Position numbers and translations under genes: made by a program. Shown here piece after piece: positions 8,135 through 16,252 of a stretch of 64,000 nt of DNA (position 1 is its first letter; the number at the start of each line of letters is the position of its first letter). The notes beneath the pieces were generated by a model that saw only the letters and a list, made by a program, of their open reading frames with translations, searched no databases and was not told where the DNA came from. This DNA comes from Pseudoramibacter alactolyticus. GTDB lineage: Bacteria; Bacillota; Clostridia; Eubacteriales; Eubacteriaceae. The stretch lies in NCBI RefSeq assembly GCF_050908235.1, contig NZ_CP194340.1. One strand, written 5' to 3'.

Positions 8135-9160
8135 ATGACAACAACTACGCTTTTTCTCGTCCGCCACGGCACAACCGCTCTGAATGACCGCAATATCTTT
8201 CAGGGCGCCATTGACGAACCTTTGAACGCCTTGGGCCTGTCCCAAAGCCAGTTATTAACTGAATATTTTAAAGATATTCCCATCGATTTGGCCATCAGCA
8301 GCCCCCTGACCCGCGCTCGGCAGACCCTGGACTTTATCGTCGCCGAGCGACCGGAAATCCCCGTGATCGTCGACGCCGGTATCAGCGAAATTAACGGCGG
8401 CGTGCTCGAGGGCCGGCCTTTTCAGGAGCTCAGTGTGTTGACGCCAGAAATTATCGATGCCTTAGACCATCATCTCGGCCGCATCGATACCCGCTTTTAT
8501 GGCGGTGAAACCGGAGAAATGGTCTATAACCGTGTGCGCGACACCATTTTAAACATCATTGATGCCCATCTTGGAAAAACACTGGTGATGGTTTCCCATG
8601 GTTATGCCCTCGGCGCCTGGATCAACTTTGTCCGCGGCGTTCCCGCTGCCGAGATGACGCCCATTCCGCTGGAAAACGTCTCCGTCTGCAAATTCACCTT
8701 TAAAGCCGACGGCAATATTCGCACCGATTTTATCGGCGACCACCATCACCTCACAAATGACGCCCGCCGCGTGTTCGACTGGGAAGCCTTGACCCGCCCG
8801 TTGCCGATTTTCATTCACTATCCAAAATGCAGCACCTGCAAAAAAGCCCGCCGCTTTCTGGATGACCACGGTGTCGCCTATCAGACTCGGGATATCGTGG
8901 CAGAAGCCTTGCGCAAAGAAGAACTTTTGGTTCTGATGAATCGCTACCCCGGTGAAGACCGCCGCTTCTTTAACACCAGCGGCCAGCTATACCGTCAGCA
9001 ACGGCTTAAAGACCAAGTGCTAACGATGGATCGAGACGCCAAGGCCACCAAACTTGCCGAAAGTGGCATGCTCGTTAAACGGCCACTGCTCGTTTTTAAA
9101 GACCGCGTCTGCATCGGTTTTAAAGAGGCCGAATGGCGCAAGGCCTTAGATCTGGATTAA
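8135..9160 (+). CDS. Histidine phosphatase fused to an ArsC/Spx-like thioredoxin-fold domain
   Basis: A 341-residue two-domain protein. Residues 1-205 are a histidine phosphatase, with LVRHGTT and its phosphohistidine near residue 11, SSPLTRARQT, and the second histidine in VSHGYALG. From about 226 an ArsC/Spx/YffB-type domain begins: HYPKCSTCKKARRFL places a CxxC pair at C232 and C235, followed by FNTSGQLYR and RPLLVF, which match the family's helix and cis-Pro strand. The ribosome site is GAGGAG. Both halves look intact and there is no stop or frame break between them, so this is a true fusion. Function is unknown. A redox-gated phosphatase is one possibility, and the linkage to glycerol genes suggests a phosphorylated carbon compound. 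Confidence 0.85.
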   Translation: MTTTTLFLVRHGTTALNDRNIFQGAIDEPLNALGLSQSQLLTEYFKDIPIDLAISSPLTRARQTLDFIVAERPEIPVIVDAGISEINGGVLEGRPFQELSVLTPEIIDALDHHLGRIDTRFYGGETGEMVYNRVRDTILNIIDAHLGKTLVMVSHGYALGAWINFVRGVPAAEMTPIPLENVSVCKFTFKADGNIRTDFIGDHHHLTNDARRVFDWEALTRPLPIFIHYPKCSTCKKARRFLDDHGVAYQTRDIVAEALRKEELLVLMNRYPGEDRRFFNTSGQLYRQQRLKDQVLTMDRDAKATKLAESGMLVKRPLLVFKDRVCIGFKEAEWRKALDLD

Positions 9161-9176
9161 TCATCATTACTGTCAT

Positions 9177-9215
9177 CAAAAATAAACGCCGGCAGACTAC
9201 CGGCGTTTATTTTTT
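9177..9215. terminator. Bidirectional terminator
   Basis: AATAAACGCCGG and CCGGCGTTTATT form a perfect 12-bp stem with a 7-nt loop, flanked by A-run and T-run. It serves both the fusion gene (plus) and the aldolase gene (minus). Confidence 0.85.
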
Positions 9216-10071
9216 ATTCTCCTGCAAACAACGCCATGGCCCGCTCCACATCGGCCTGCATAGCCAAGCGGGCCGCTTCAGCCATTTCATCAAAGCGAAC
9301 CCTCTCCCCTTTCTCCTGCAGGAGGGCATGCACGCCCGCCGCCCCCGCCAAAGACATATAAGTAAAATAATTGACCTTGGCGATACCGTTTTGAATGGCC
9401 CTGCGATAATCCGCCGGCGAAACCCCTGAGCCGCCGTGCATCACCAACGGCAGACCGACCGCTTCGCGAACGGCCACCACCCGGCCGACATCGAGCTCCG
9501 GCTTTACCGCATAGACCCCGTGGGCTGTGCCGAAGGCGATAGCGAGGGCGTCGATGCGCGTAGCCACTGCGAATTTTACGGCCGCTTCCGGATCGGTATA
9601 CGCAGCGTCCGGCGGCAAATGAACCGGATCATCACAGCCGCCACCGCTTGCCGGACGGATTACCCGACCAAGCTCTGCCTCCACCGAAGCGCCGTATTGC
9701 TCCGCCAGCACAACGACTTTTTGCGTGATAGCCACATTTTCCTCGAAAGATTTTGCAGAGGCATCAATCATGACAGAGGTAAAGCCCAAATCCAGCGCCT
9801 GTTTTAAATATGCCAGGTCCTCACCGTGGTCCAGGTGGACACACACCGGCACCTGGGCGCGCTTAGCCGCGTCGAGCATGATCGGCCCGATAATGGTCAG
9901 CGGAGCTATGGTCTCGTGCAGCTCGGCATGTTGAAGAATTACCGGTTCGCCGCGTTTTTCCGCCGCGTCGATCACCGCGCGTACGCTTTCAAGGTTCACC
10001 GTGTTAAAGGCCCCGACCGCCCGATGCCGCCGTGCTGCTTCGTCTACCAATGTTTTTAAATCAACCAGCAT
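9214..10071 (-). CDS. Class II ketose-phosphate aldolase
   Basis: A 285-residue zinc aldolase of the FbaA/GatY/KbaY family. The catalytic aspartate and zinc histidine are D81-H82 in HLDHGED, further metal ligands lie in VEAELG and at H184 (FGTAHGVY), and H212 (MHGGSG) completes the site. The short glycine-rich loop and low length resemble the tagatose-bisphosphate type rather than the longer E. coli FbaA. It is the last gene of the glpK operon and follows the DUF1667 gene by 3 nt. This placement suggests cleavage of a ketose phosphate made by the operon's FGGY kinase into DHAP plus an aldehyde. The exact substrate is inferred only. Confidence 0.88.
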   Translation of the reverse strand: MLVDLKTLVDEAARRHRAVGAFNTVNLESVRAVIDAAEKRGEPVILQHAELHETIAPLTIIGPIMLDAAKRAQVPVCVHLDHGEDLAYLKQALDLGFTSVMIDASAKSFEENVAITQKVVVLAEQYGASVEAELGRVIRPASGGGCDDPVHLPPDAAYTDPEAAVKFAVATRIDALAIAFGTAHGVYAVKPELDVGRVVAVREAVGLPLVMHGGSGVSPADYRRAIQNGIAKVNYFTYMSLAGAAGVHALLQEKGERVRFDEMAEAARLAMQADVERAMALFAGE

Positions 10072-10074
10072 GAC

Positions 10075-10440
10075 TTACCCTACCGTCTTCGATGCCACGA
10101 CGTCGATCCCGCAGCCGACCACATCCGGGATGAGCACCTCACCGATGGCAACCGGATGATCGATTGCCGTCTTCCGGATGGCCGCCATGGCATCCATCAT
10201 GCGATCACGCGGCATGGGGGCGGCGGATTTCACCGGAATAGACAATGCTTCCCGGCCGGTCCGTCTCAGAATCATCGTTGAGGTCAGGGTGCGTACCGGG
10301 TTAATCCATTCCTGTTCGGCAAAATCAACGCCCCGTTTGCAAAGGTTGCCCGTCACCGCGACCATTTTGTCGCCGTCGACAGTCGCCACCATTTCACAGC
10401 TGTTGGGGCAGGTGGTGCAGCTCATTTTAACGTCTTTCAT
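10075..10440 (-). CDS. DUF1667 domain protein (small cysteine-rich partner of the GlpA-like enzyme)
   Basis: A 121-residue protein starting MKDVKMSCTTCPNSCE, with cysteines at CTTC, SC and LC that could bind an iron-sulfur or zinc site. The C-terminal half contains the PVATK-like region typical of DUF1667. Its ATG overlaps the stop of the FAD oxidoreductase gene by 4 nt. The trio of GlpA-like flavoprotein, FAD/NAD oxidoreductase and DUF1667 recurs in anaerobes and is thought to form an electron-transferring glycerol-3-phosphate dehydrogenase. The specific role of DUF1667 is not known. Confidence 0.85.
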   Translation of the reverse strand: MKDVKMSCTTCPNSCEMVATVDGDKMVAVTGNLCKRGVDFAEQEWINPVRTLTSTMILRRTGREALSIPVKSAAPMPRDRMMDAMAAIRKTAIDHPVAIGEVLIPDVVGCGIDVVASKTVG

Positions 10441-11729
10441 CGCGCTTCTCCTTTCCCGGCCATGGTTTCATCGCCGACAATGCCCACCTTCAGCTCGCCG
10501 ATGCAGCCTGCCAAAGCCTCCTGCGCCAAGGTAATGATTTCCATATGGCTGGGCAGGTAGCGGTGAGCCTTTCGCTCTTCAAAAATCACCCGATCGCCAC
10601 AGCGCACCTGCGTGCGGCCGCTTGTAATCGGCGCCCCTACCCGGAATTTGACGGGAATCGACGCTTCGTCGCCGTCAATCATCGCCGGCACCGTGTAGCG
10701 CACCGGCGCTTCGGCGTGCAGATTCAGCGCAGCATCGTGTTTCGGCCCCGCGCCGGCTGCATAATCCGCCGCTTGGCGTCCGGCTTCAAAGGCCTCCTCC
10801 GTGACATAGTCCACCACGTCGTGCACATGCAATACATTGCCGCAGGCAAAAATTCCCGGCTGTGACGTCTCCAGCACGTCGTTGACCAGCGGCCCGCCCG
10901 TCACCGGATCCATCGCCACGCCGGCTTTGCGGCTCAGCTCATTTTCCGGGATCAATCCGACCGAAAGCAGCAGCGTGTCGCAGGGGATTGTGCGCGCCGT
11001 CCCCGGGATAGGTTGCCGCTTGGCATCCACCTGACTCACCTCGACCGACTGCACCCGGTCTTTCCCATTGATCCGGGTTACCGTGGTCGACAGGTGCAGC
11101 GGGATGCCAAAATCGTCCAGACAGCCTATAATATTGCGATAAAGCCCGTTGGGATAGGCCATGATTTCGTAAACCCCTTCGACCTCGATGCCTTCCAAAG
11201 CAAAGCGGCGCGCCATGATGAGGCCGATATCGCCGGAGCCCAAAATCACCGCCCGATTACCCGGCTTCATATTTTCCAGATTCACATAGCGCTGGGCGAT
11301 GCCCGCTGTAAAAACGCCGGCTGGCCGGTCCCCCGGAATGCGGATGGCGCCGCGGGTGCGTTCCCGGCAGCCCATGGCCAGCACCACCGCTTCTGCCGTG
11401 AAAATCATCATTCCCTTTTCATTCATCGCCTGGACGGTTTGTCCCGCTTCGCCGTGAGTGATATTCAGCACCATCGTGTCGAGATAAACGGCGATGTCTT
11501 TGCCGGCCAGCTGATCGATAAAGCGCTCGGCATATTCCGGGCCGGTGAGCTCTTCCTTAAAATGATGCAGGCCGAATCCCGCGTGAATGCATTGCTCGAG
11601 AATGCCGCCAAGCTCGCCGTTTCGCTCAATAACCGCGACCGATGCCTGCCTTTCTCTGGCGGCCAGCGCTGCCGCGAGCCCCGCTGGGCCGCCGCCAACC
11701 ACCACCACATCATAATGAACTGTTTGCAT
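10437..11729 (-). CDS. NAD(P)/FAD-dependent oxidoreductase of the glycerol-3-phosphate dehydrogenase module
   Basis: A 430-residue pyridine-nucleotide-disulfide-type flavoprotein. The FAD loop VVVGGGPAGLAAA is at residues 8-20, and a second dinucleotide fold begins at VILGSGDIGLIMARR (about 165). The FACGNVLHVHDVVDYV stretch is the FAD-ribityl ATG-like motif. There is no CxxC redox disulfide, so it is not a thioredoxin reductase. It probably passes electrons between the GlpA-like subunit and NAD or another carrier, in the place that GlpB occupies in enterobacteria. It lies 23 nt after the GlpA-like gene and overlaps DUF1667. Confidence 0.85.
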   Translation of the reverse strand: MQTVHYDVVVVGGGPAGLAAALAARERQASVAVIERNGELGGILEQCIHAGFGLHHFKEELTGPEYAERFIDQLAGKDIAVYLDTMVLNITHGEAGQTVQAMNEKGMMIFTAEAVVLAMGCRERTRGAIRIPGDRPAGVFTAGIAQRYVNLENMKPGNRAVILGSGDIGLIMARRFALEGIEVEGVYEIMAYPNGLYRNIIGCLDDFGIPLHLSTTVTRINGKDRVQSVEVSQVDAKRQPIPGTARTIPCDTLLLSVGLIPENELSRKAGVAMDPVTGGPLVNDVLETSQPGIFACGNVLHVHDVVDYVTEEAFEAGRQAADYAAGAGPKHDAALNLHAEAPVRYTVPAMIDGDEASIPVKFRVGAPITSGRTQVRCGDRVIFEERKAHRYLPSHMEIITLAQEALAGCIGELKVGIVGDETMAGKGEAR

Positions 11730-11752
11730 TTTGTTTCCCTTTCTGTCTTTCG

Positions 11753-13204
11753 CTATTTGATCCGGCCGAACAGCACCGGCGAAATTTTCTCTTCAAATTG
11801 GACGGCCTCTTCCGGCACGCCCAGCTCCCGAGCCAGAATCTTCATCACCTTGAACTGGCAGAAACCGCTCTGGCAGCGGCCCATGCCGGCTCGGGTACGC
11901 CGCTTGACGCCTTCAACCGTTCTCGCGCCCAGCCGTTGGTGAATCGCCGCGACGATTTCGCCTTCCGTCACGGTCTCACACCGGCACACAATGCGTCCAT
12001 AGGCCGGATCTTTTTGAATCAGCGCGTCCTGTTCTTCAAGGCTCATCCGATCAAAATCCGGCGGCGCCTGCCGATACCGCTGATAGCTCGGCCGGGGCTT
12101 GAGTTCAAGATCCGCATCGGCCAGAAGATCCCGCACGTATTCGGCGATGGCCGGCGACGACGCAGCCCCCGGCGACTGAATCCCCGCCGCATGAATAAAG
12201 TGCGGCAGGGCAGGCGACGCGGCAATCCAAAAATCGTTGCCGTTATCCAGGGCGACCGGGCGCTGCCCGGCAAAGGTGCGGATCACACTGCCATCCTGAA
12301 ATTCCGGAATCAGATGATGAGCCCCTGCTAAAAGCTCGCCGATGCCTTCGGCGTCATTGCTGGTGTCTTCTTTGTCCTCGCGCATGGTTGCCGTGGAGCC
12401 GATGATCGTATTGCCGTGGGCCATCGGAATCAAGGCGATGCCCTTAGTGTCCGGGCTCGGGCAGGGAAACATCACCGTCGAAATCGGCGTCGGCATGTTT
12501 TTATCCAACACGCAAAGATTACCATGACGCCCCTGGACCCGATATTCGTGCAGGCCGGCCAGTGCCGCCACATCGTCGGCGTGCACGCCGGCTGCGTCCA
12601 CGATATAGCGCGTGCGGAAGCGATCCGTCGGCGTCGTGATGGTAAAAGCCCCGTCTTCGTCCGCATGGATCCCCGTCACCGGCTGATCGACCAGAATATC
12701 GGCGCCGTTTTCCGCCGCGTTTTCCGCAAAGGCCACCGCGACCTCAAAGGGGTCGATCATCGTCGTCGTGTGGGCCAGCAGCGCGCCAAGCGCCGCCTTG
12801 TTGATAAAGGGCTCGCGATTTTGCAGCTGCGCCGCGTCAATGCGCTCCACCTGCGCCACCCCGTTTGCCCGGGCATTGTCGCAGAGCTCATCCACTTTTT
12901 TCAAATCCTGATCGGAGTAGGCCACCACCAGCGTCCCCGTTTTGCGGATATGAAAATCCAGATCACGGGCCAGCTGCGGATACATCCGCGCGCCCGCGGG
13001 ATTGAGCTTCGCCTTCAGCGTTCCGGGATGGGGATCATAGCCCGGGTGCACCACGCCGCCGTTGCCCTTGGTCGCCCCGACACCGATATCCGGTTTGCGT
13101 TCCAGTAAGGCCAGTTTTAAATCGTATTTCGCCAATTCGTGCACGATGCCCGTCCCGGTGATCCCCCCGCCGATGACCATCACATCGTAAATTGCTTGTT
13201 CCAT
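11753..13204 (-). CDS. GlpA-like FAD-dependent glycerol-3-phosphate dehydrogenase
   Basis: A 483-residue DAO-family flavoprotein that oxidises glycerol-3-phosphate to DHAP. The FAD loop VIGGGITGTGIVHEL is near the N-terminus. A C-terminal BFD-like [2Fe-2S] domain carries CRCE and GRCQSGFC, the four ligand cysteines. The start at 13204 is chosen because AGGGAGGACAAA precedes that ATG. An in-frame ATG 10 codons earlier has no such site. It is smaller than GlpD and lacks a quinone-binding tail, so it probably acts with the two following genes. It is the fifth gene of the glpK operon. Confidence 0.86.
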   Translation of the reverse strand: MEQAIYDVMVIGGGITGTGIVHELAKYDLKLALLERKPDIGVGATKGNGGVVHPGYDPHPGTLKAKLNPAGARMYPQLARDLDFHIRKTGTLVVAYSDQDLKKVDELCDNARANGVAQVERIDAAQLQNREPFINKAALGALLAHTTTMIDPFEVAVAFAENAAENGADILVDQPVTGIHADEDGAFTITTPTDRFRTRYIVDAAGVHADDVAALAGLHEYRVQGRHGNLCVLDKNMPTPISTVMFPCPSPDTKGIALIPMAHGNTIIGSTATMREDKEDTSNDAEGIGELLAGAHHLIPEFQDGSVIRTFAGQRPVALDNGNDFWIAASPALPHFIHAAGIQSPGAASSPAIAEYVRDLLADADLELKPRPSYQRYRQAPPDFDRMSLEEQDALIQKDPAYGRIVCRCETVTEGEIVAAIHQRLGARTVEGVKRRTRAGMGRCQSGFCQFKVMKILARELGVPEEAVQFEEKISPVLFGRIK

Positions 13205-13241
13205 TTTGTCCTCCCTCTTTTCTTGACGCATCACACTGCCA

Positions 13242-13997
13242 TCAGCGCATCAGCATGCCGCCGGTCACATCCACCGTGGCGCCTGTCATATAAGCTGCCG
13301 GCTGCGATGCGAGAAAAACGATCACATCGGCCACTTCCTCCGGCTTCGCCACATGGCCGACGGGAATCCGGCTTTCGTAATACCCCGGATGCGCCGCCAT
13401 GCTCGCCGCGATCATATCCGTCTCGACAATGCCCAGCGCCACCGCATTCACCGTGATGCCCTTGGGCGAAAGCTCCCTGGCCATCGAAACGGTCATCGCT
13501 GCCATGCCGGCCTTGCTCGCCGCGTAGTGCACGTGGCCGGTGGTCGAGCCGTGAAAGGCCGCCTGAGAGTTCACATTGACAATGCGCCCGCCGCGCCCGG
13601 CCGTGAGATTAACTTTAGCAAAATACTGAGACGCGCGAAAGGCCGCCGTCAGATTCACATCCAAGGTGCGCTGCCAATCATCGAGCGTGATGTCCTGGCA
13701 CCATCCCTGCAGAAAAATCCCGGCGTTGTTGATGAGGATATCCATCTCGCCAAGCGCGACGCGAGCCTGCTCCATCACAGCCGTTACGGATGAGACATCG
13801 GCAAAGTCCGCCGCCAGCGGCACCGCCCGCACGCCAAAGGCCTCGCAGACCGCCGCCGTTTGAGCCGCCCCGTCGAGGTGGCCGGCCACCACGCCCAGAT
13901 CCGTGCCCTCTTTCGCCAGAGCCAGTGCTACCGCCCGGCCGACCCCGCGGGATGCCCCGGTCACAATCGCTCTTTTTCCTTTTAATTGAAGATCCAT
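13242..13997 (-). CDS. SDR-family oxidoreductase in the glpK operon
   Basis: A 251-residue short-chain dehydrogenase. TGASRGVGRAVA binds the cofactor, NNAGIF follows near residue 88, and YAASKAG holds the active-site tyrosine and lysine. The start at 13997 follows an AGAGG site; a longer reading begins without one. It sits between an FGGY kinase and the GlpA-like gene. As with the pair at 50-2407, a dehydrogenase/kinase pair implies polyol oxidation followed by ketose phosphorylation. It is clearly distinct in sequence from the SDR at 1640. Confidence 0.87.
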   Translation of the reverse strand: MDLQLKGKRAIVTGASRGVGRAVALALAKEGTDLGVVAGHLDGAAQTAAVCEAFGVRAVPLAADFADVSSVTAVMEQARVALGEMDILINNAGIFLQGWCQDITLDDWQRTLDVNLTAAFRASQYFAKVNLTAGRGGRIVNVNSQAAFHGSTTGHVHYAASKAGMAAMTVSMARELSPKGITVNAVALGIVETDMIAASMAAHPGYYESRIPVGHVAKPEEVADVIVFLASQPAAYMTGATVDVTGGMLMR

Positions 13998-14027
13998 AAT
14001 TGCCTCTTTTCCTGCTTCTGTCAACTT

Positions 14028-15533
14028 TTATACATCCCAATCATCCCAGACGCCGTCCAGTGCGTCAATCACCTTGCGGTAGCGCACGTATTTCTTATCG
14101 TAAATCGCCTTCTTCGCCGGATCGGGCTTCGCGGTGTACATCACATCCACCATTGACGTCGACGCTTCTTTAAAGGACGCGAACACGCCGGTGGCCACAC
14201 CAGCGCAGATAGCCGCCCCCAAAGCGCCCAATTCCTGGCTGCGCGCCACCTCGATAGGCGTTTGCAGCACATCGGCAAACATCTGAACCCAGATTTCCGA
14301 TTTGGCCACGCCGCCGGCCATTCGGATGAGCGCCGGCTTATCGCGATATTTAAGTAACTTTTCGATGTGATAACGATGACTGAACACAATCCCTTCGTAA
14401 ACCGCGCGCAGCATATTGCCCCGGGTATGCCAGGACTGCAGCCCCACAAAAGCCCCTTTGGCATTGACGTGCACATTCGTCCCGAAGAGAAAGGGCAAAA
14501 ACACCAGGCCGCAATCCTGTTCACCGATTTTTTCGACCGATGCGTTGGAAACCTCATAAATATCCTTGCCTTTTAAATCCACATCCCGCAAAATTTCCGT
14601 GAGAAACCATTCGAGATTGCTGGCAGAGGTCGGACTACCTTCGAGGATCATCCAATAACCGGGTATCGTATCGATGGAGGTCATGAATAAATCCTTGTCC
14701 ACCACCGGCTTTCTGCTGATATATTCGTTGATGCTCCAGGTGCCGGCTACCACACACATGGTGTTTTCATCGGTGACGCCCACGGCCATGGCCGACGCGT
14801 GAATATCCATACTGCCGCCGGCCACCGGCGTCCCTGCTTTAAGCCCGGTAAGCCCAGCCGCTTCTTCCGTCACCCGACCGCAGATTTCCCCGGCGTATTT
14901 GAGAGGCGGCAGCTTATCATAAATGGATTCAAGTCCCATCTCAGCCAAAAGCACCCGGTCGTAACATACATCCCGCACGTTCATCAGGCTGGAGCCCGAA
15001 TAATCGGTAATTTCGGCATAGGGTTCCCCGGTGAGTTTCATTCGGATAAAATCCTTGCACATTAAAATCCAGCGGGTATCGGTCAGGACTTCCGGCCGAT
15101 ATTTCATAAACCAGCGCAGAATCGTCGTCGGCTGCCCGGCCCAGCAAGACTGCATCGTCTTGGGCAGGATGCGCTCGAAGGTGCCGTCGCTGTTCCAGGC
15201 GATGGCGAATTCTTTGCCGCGGGAATCGGTAGAAATGATGCCGTTGTAAGCCGGGGTGCCATCGGCCCGGGTTAAATAAAGCCCGTTGCCGTGGCCCGTT
15301 GCCGCGACGCCGAGCACTTCCTCCCCGGAGATACCCGCTTCGGACAGCACCGAGCGAATCGCCCCGACATTCGCTGCCCACATTTCATCCCCGTCGCGCT
15401 CGGTAAAACCAGGCTCCGGTTGAATCAGCGCCGTTTTGCGACTGCTCACCGCCACTTCATGCCCCTTCAGGTCGTAAAGCGCCACTTTGGTTATCGTGCC
15501 GCCGTTGTCGAGTCCCAATAAATATGCTCCCAT
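14028..15533 (-). CDS. FGGY-family carbohydrate kinase (L-xylulose-kinase-like)
   Basis: A 501-residue kinase. LGLDNGGTITKVALYD forms the N-terminal phosphate loop. QPEPGFTERD and the catalytic aspartate in GGSMDIHAS (about 245) resemble LyxK-type pentulose kinases more than xylulokinase. RMAGGVAKSEIWVQMFAD is the second ATPase motif. AAGGAG supports the ATG at 15533, not the upstream in-frame start 23 codons earlier. It is 30 nt from the following SDR. A terminator hairpin sits in its leader. The product would be a ketose phosphate, which the operon's aldolase could cleave. Confidence 0.87.
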   Translation of the reverse strand: MGAYLLGLDNGGTITKVALYDLKGHEVAVSSRKTALIQPEPGFTERDGDEMWAANVGAIRSVLSEAGISGEEVLGVAATGHGNGLYLTRADGTPAYNGIISTDSRGKEFAIAWNSDGTFERILPKTMQSCWAGQPTTILRWFMKYRPEVLTDTRWILMCKDFIRMKLTGEPYAEITDYSGSSLMNVRDVCYDRVLLAEMGLESIYDKLPPLKYAGEICGRVTEEAAGLTGLKAGTPVAGGSMDIHASAMAVGVTDENTMCVVAGTWSINEYISRKPVVDKDLFMTSIDTIPGYWMILEGSPTSASNLEWFLTEILRDVDLKGKDIYEVSNASVEKIGEQDCGLVFLPFLFGTNVHVNAKGAFVGLQSWHTRGNMLRAVYEGIVFSHRYHIEKLLKYRDKPALIRMAGGVAKSEIWVQMFADVLQTPIEVARSQELGALGAAICAGVATGVFASFKEASTSMVDVMYTAKPDPAKKAIYDKKYVRYRKVIDALDGVWDDWDV

Positions 15534-15575
15534 GATTTTCTCCTTATCCATCTGAACGCATTTAAACCCACATTT

Positions 15576-15616
15576 AAAAAGCCTGTTTAACCGGCGAAAC
15601 AACGCCGATCAAACAG
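15576..15616 (-). terminator. Internal terminator, possible second GlpP target
   Basis: On the minus strand CTGTTTGATCGGC pairs with GCCGGTTAAACAG (two G-U pairs) across an 8-nt loop and is followed by CTTTTTAAA. It lies between glpP and the FGGY kinase. Its upper arm resembles that of the glpK leader terminator (both begin CTGTTTRAT), suggesting the same antiterminator could act at both. Confidence 0.65.
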
Positions 15617-15661
15617 AACTTCACCACATCTCTTTCCCGCTGCAATCTTTTGTTGTCGCTT

Positions 15662-16225
15662 TTAATACAAATCCCGCCGACTGATGGTTGCCCCGTTAAA
15701 GCCCGCCACCTGCACCTGTTCAAGATCCGAAGACGTTCGGATAAAGCCGCCGGCCAGCAGCGGCATGGCTGTTACTTGCCGCAGTTTCTCAATGATCATC
15801 ACGCCGATCACCGCCGGCAAAATTTCTGCCGCGTGCGCAGCTGATCCCTTCAAAATGCGCGTGCTGGTGTCCAAAGCGCGGGAATCGCTGATCAGAAAAC
15901 GCTGGATGGTGTAAAGCCCCGCATGACGTGCCATACCCAGCCGGCTGCTGTCGGTGGACATCACCCCGTCTACGCCGTAATAATTCTTCAGCAATTTAAT
16001 ACCCGCCTGGTCGCGCCCGAAGCCCCCCAACAGTTCCATATTGACGAGCACCTCTTTGCCTGCTGCATGTACTTTTTCAGCCAGCGGCTTTAAATTTGCA
16101 ATATCCGCCCCCGTCAGCAAAATAGCCGAACAATCGCCCTTTAATGCCGCTGTCAAATCGCCGAGCCGTTTGATTGACGGAATGACCGTAAATCCCTTCG
16201 TCAATATGCTTTCGATGCTTTCCAT
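15662..16225 (-). CDS. glpP: Glycerol-3-phosphate-responsive antiterminator GlpP
   Basis: A 187-residue TIM-like RNA-binding antiterminator that, with glycerol-3-phosphate, prevents termination in glp leaders. FTVIPSIKR, LLTGADIANL, LVNMELLGG, GVMSTDSSRLGMARHAG and PLLAGGFIRTSSDL are family hallmarks. The ATG at 16225 is preferred, with only a weak AAGAAAG site. A TTG at 16252, touching the glpK stop, would add nine residues. It is directly downstream of glpK, and the glpK leader contains a matching terminator. Confidence 0.92.
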   Translation of the reverse strand: MESIESILTKGFTVIPSIKRLGDLTAALKGDCSAILLTGADIANLKPLAEKVHAAGKEVLVNMELLGGFGRDQAGIKLLKNYYGVDGVMSTDSSRLGMARHAGLYTIQRFLISDSRALDTSTRILKGSAAHAAEILPAVIGVMIIEKLRQVTAMPLLAGGFIRTSSDLEQVQVAGFNGATISRRDLY

Positions 16226-16252
16226 GCGGTCGTTTCTTTCTTGTCGATCCAA

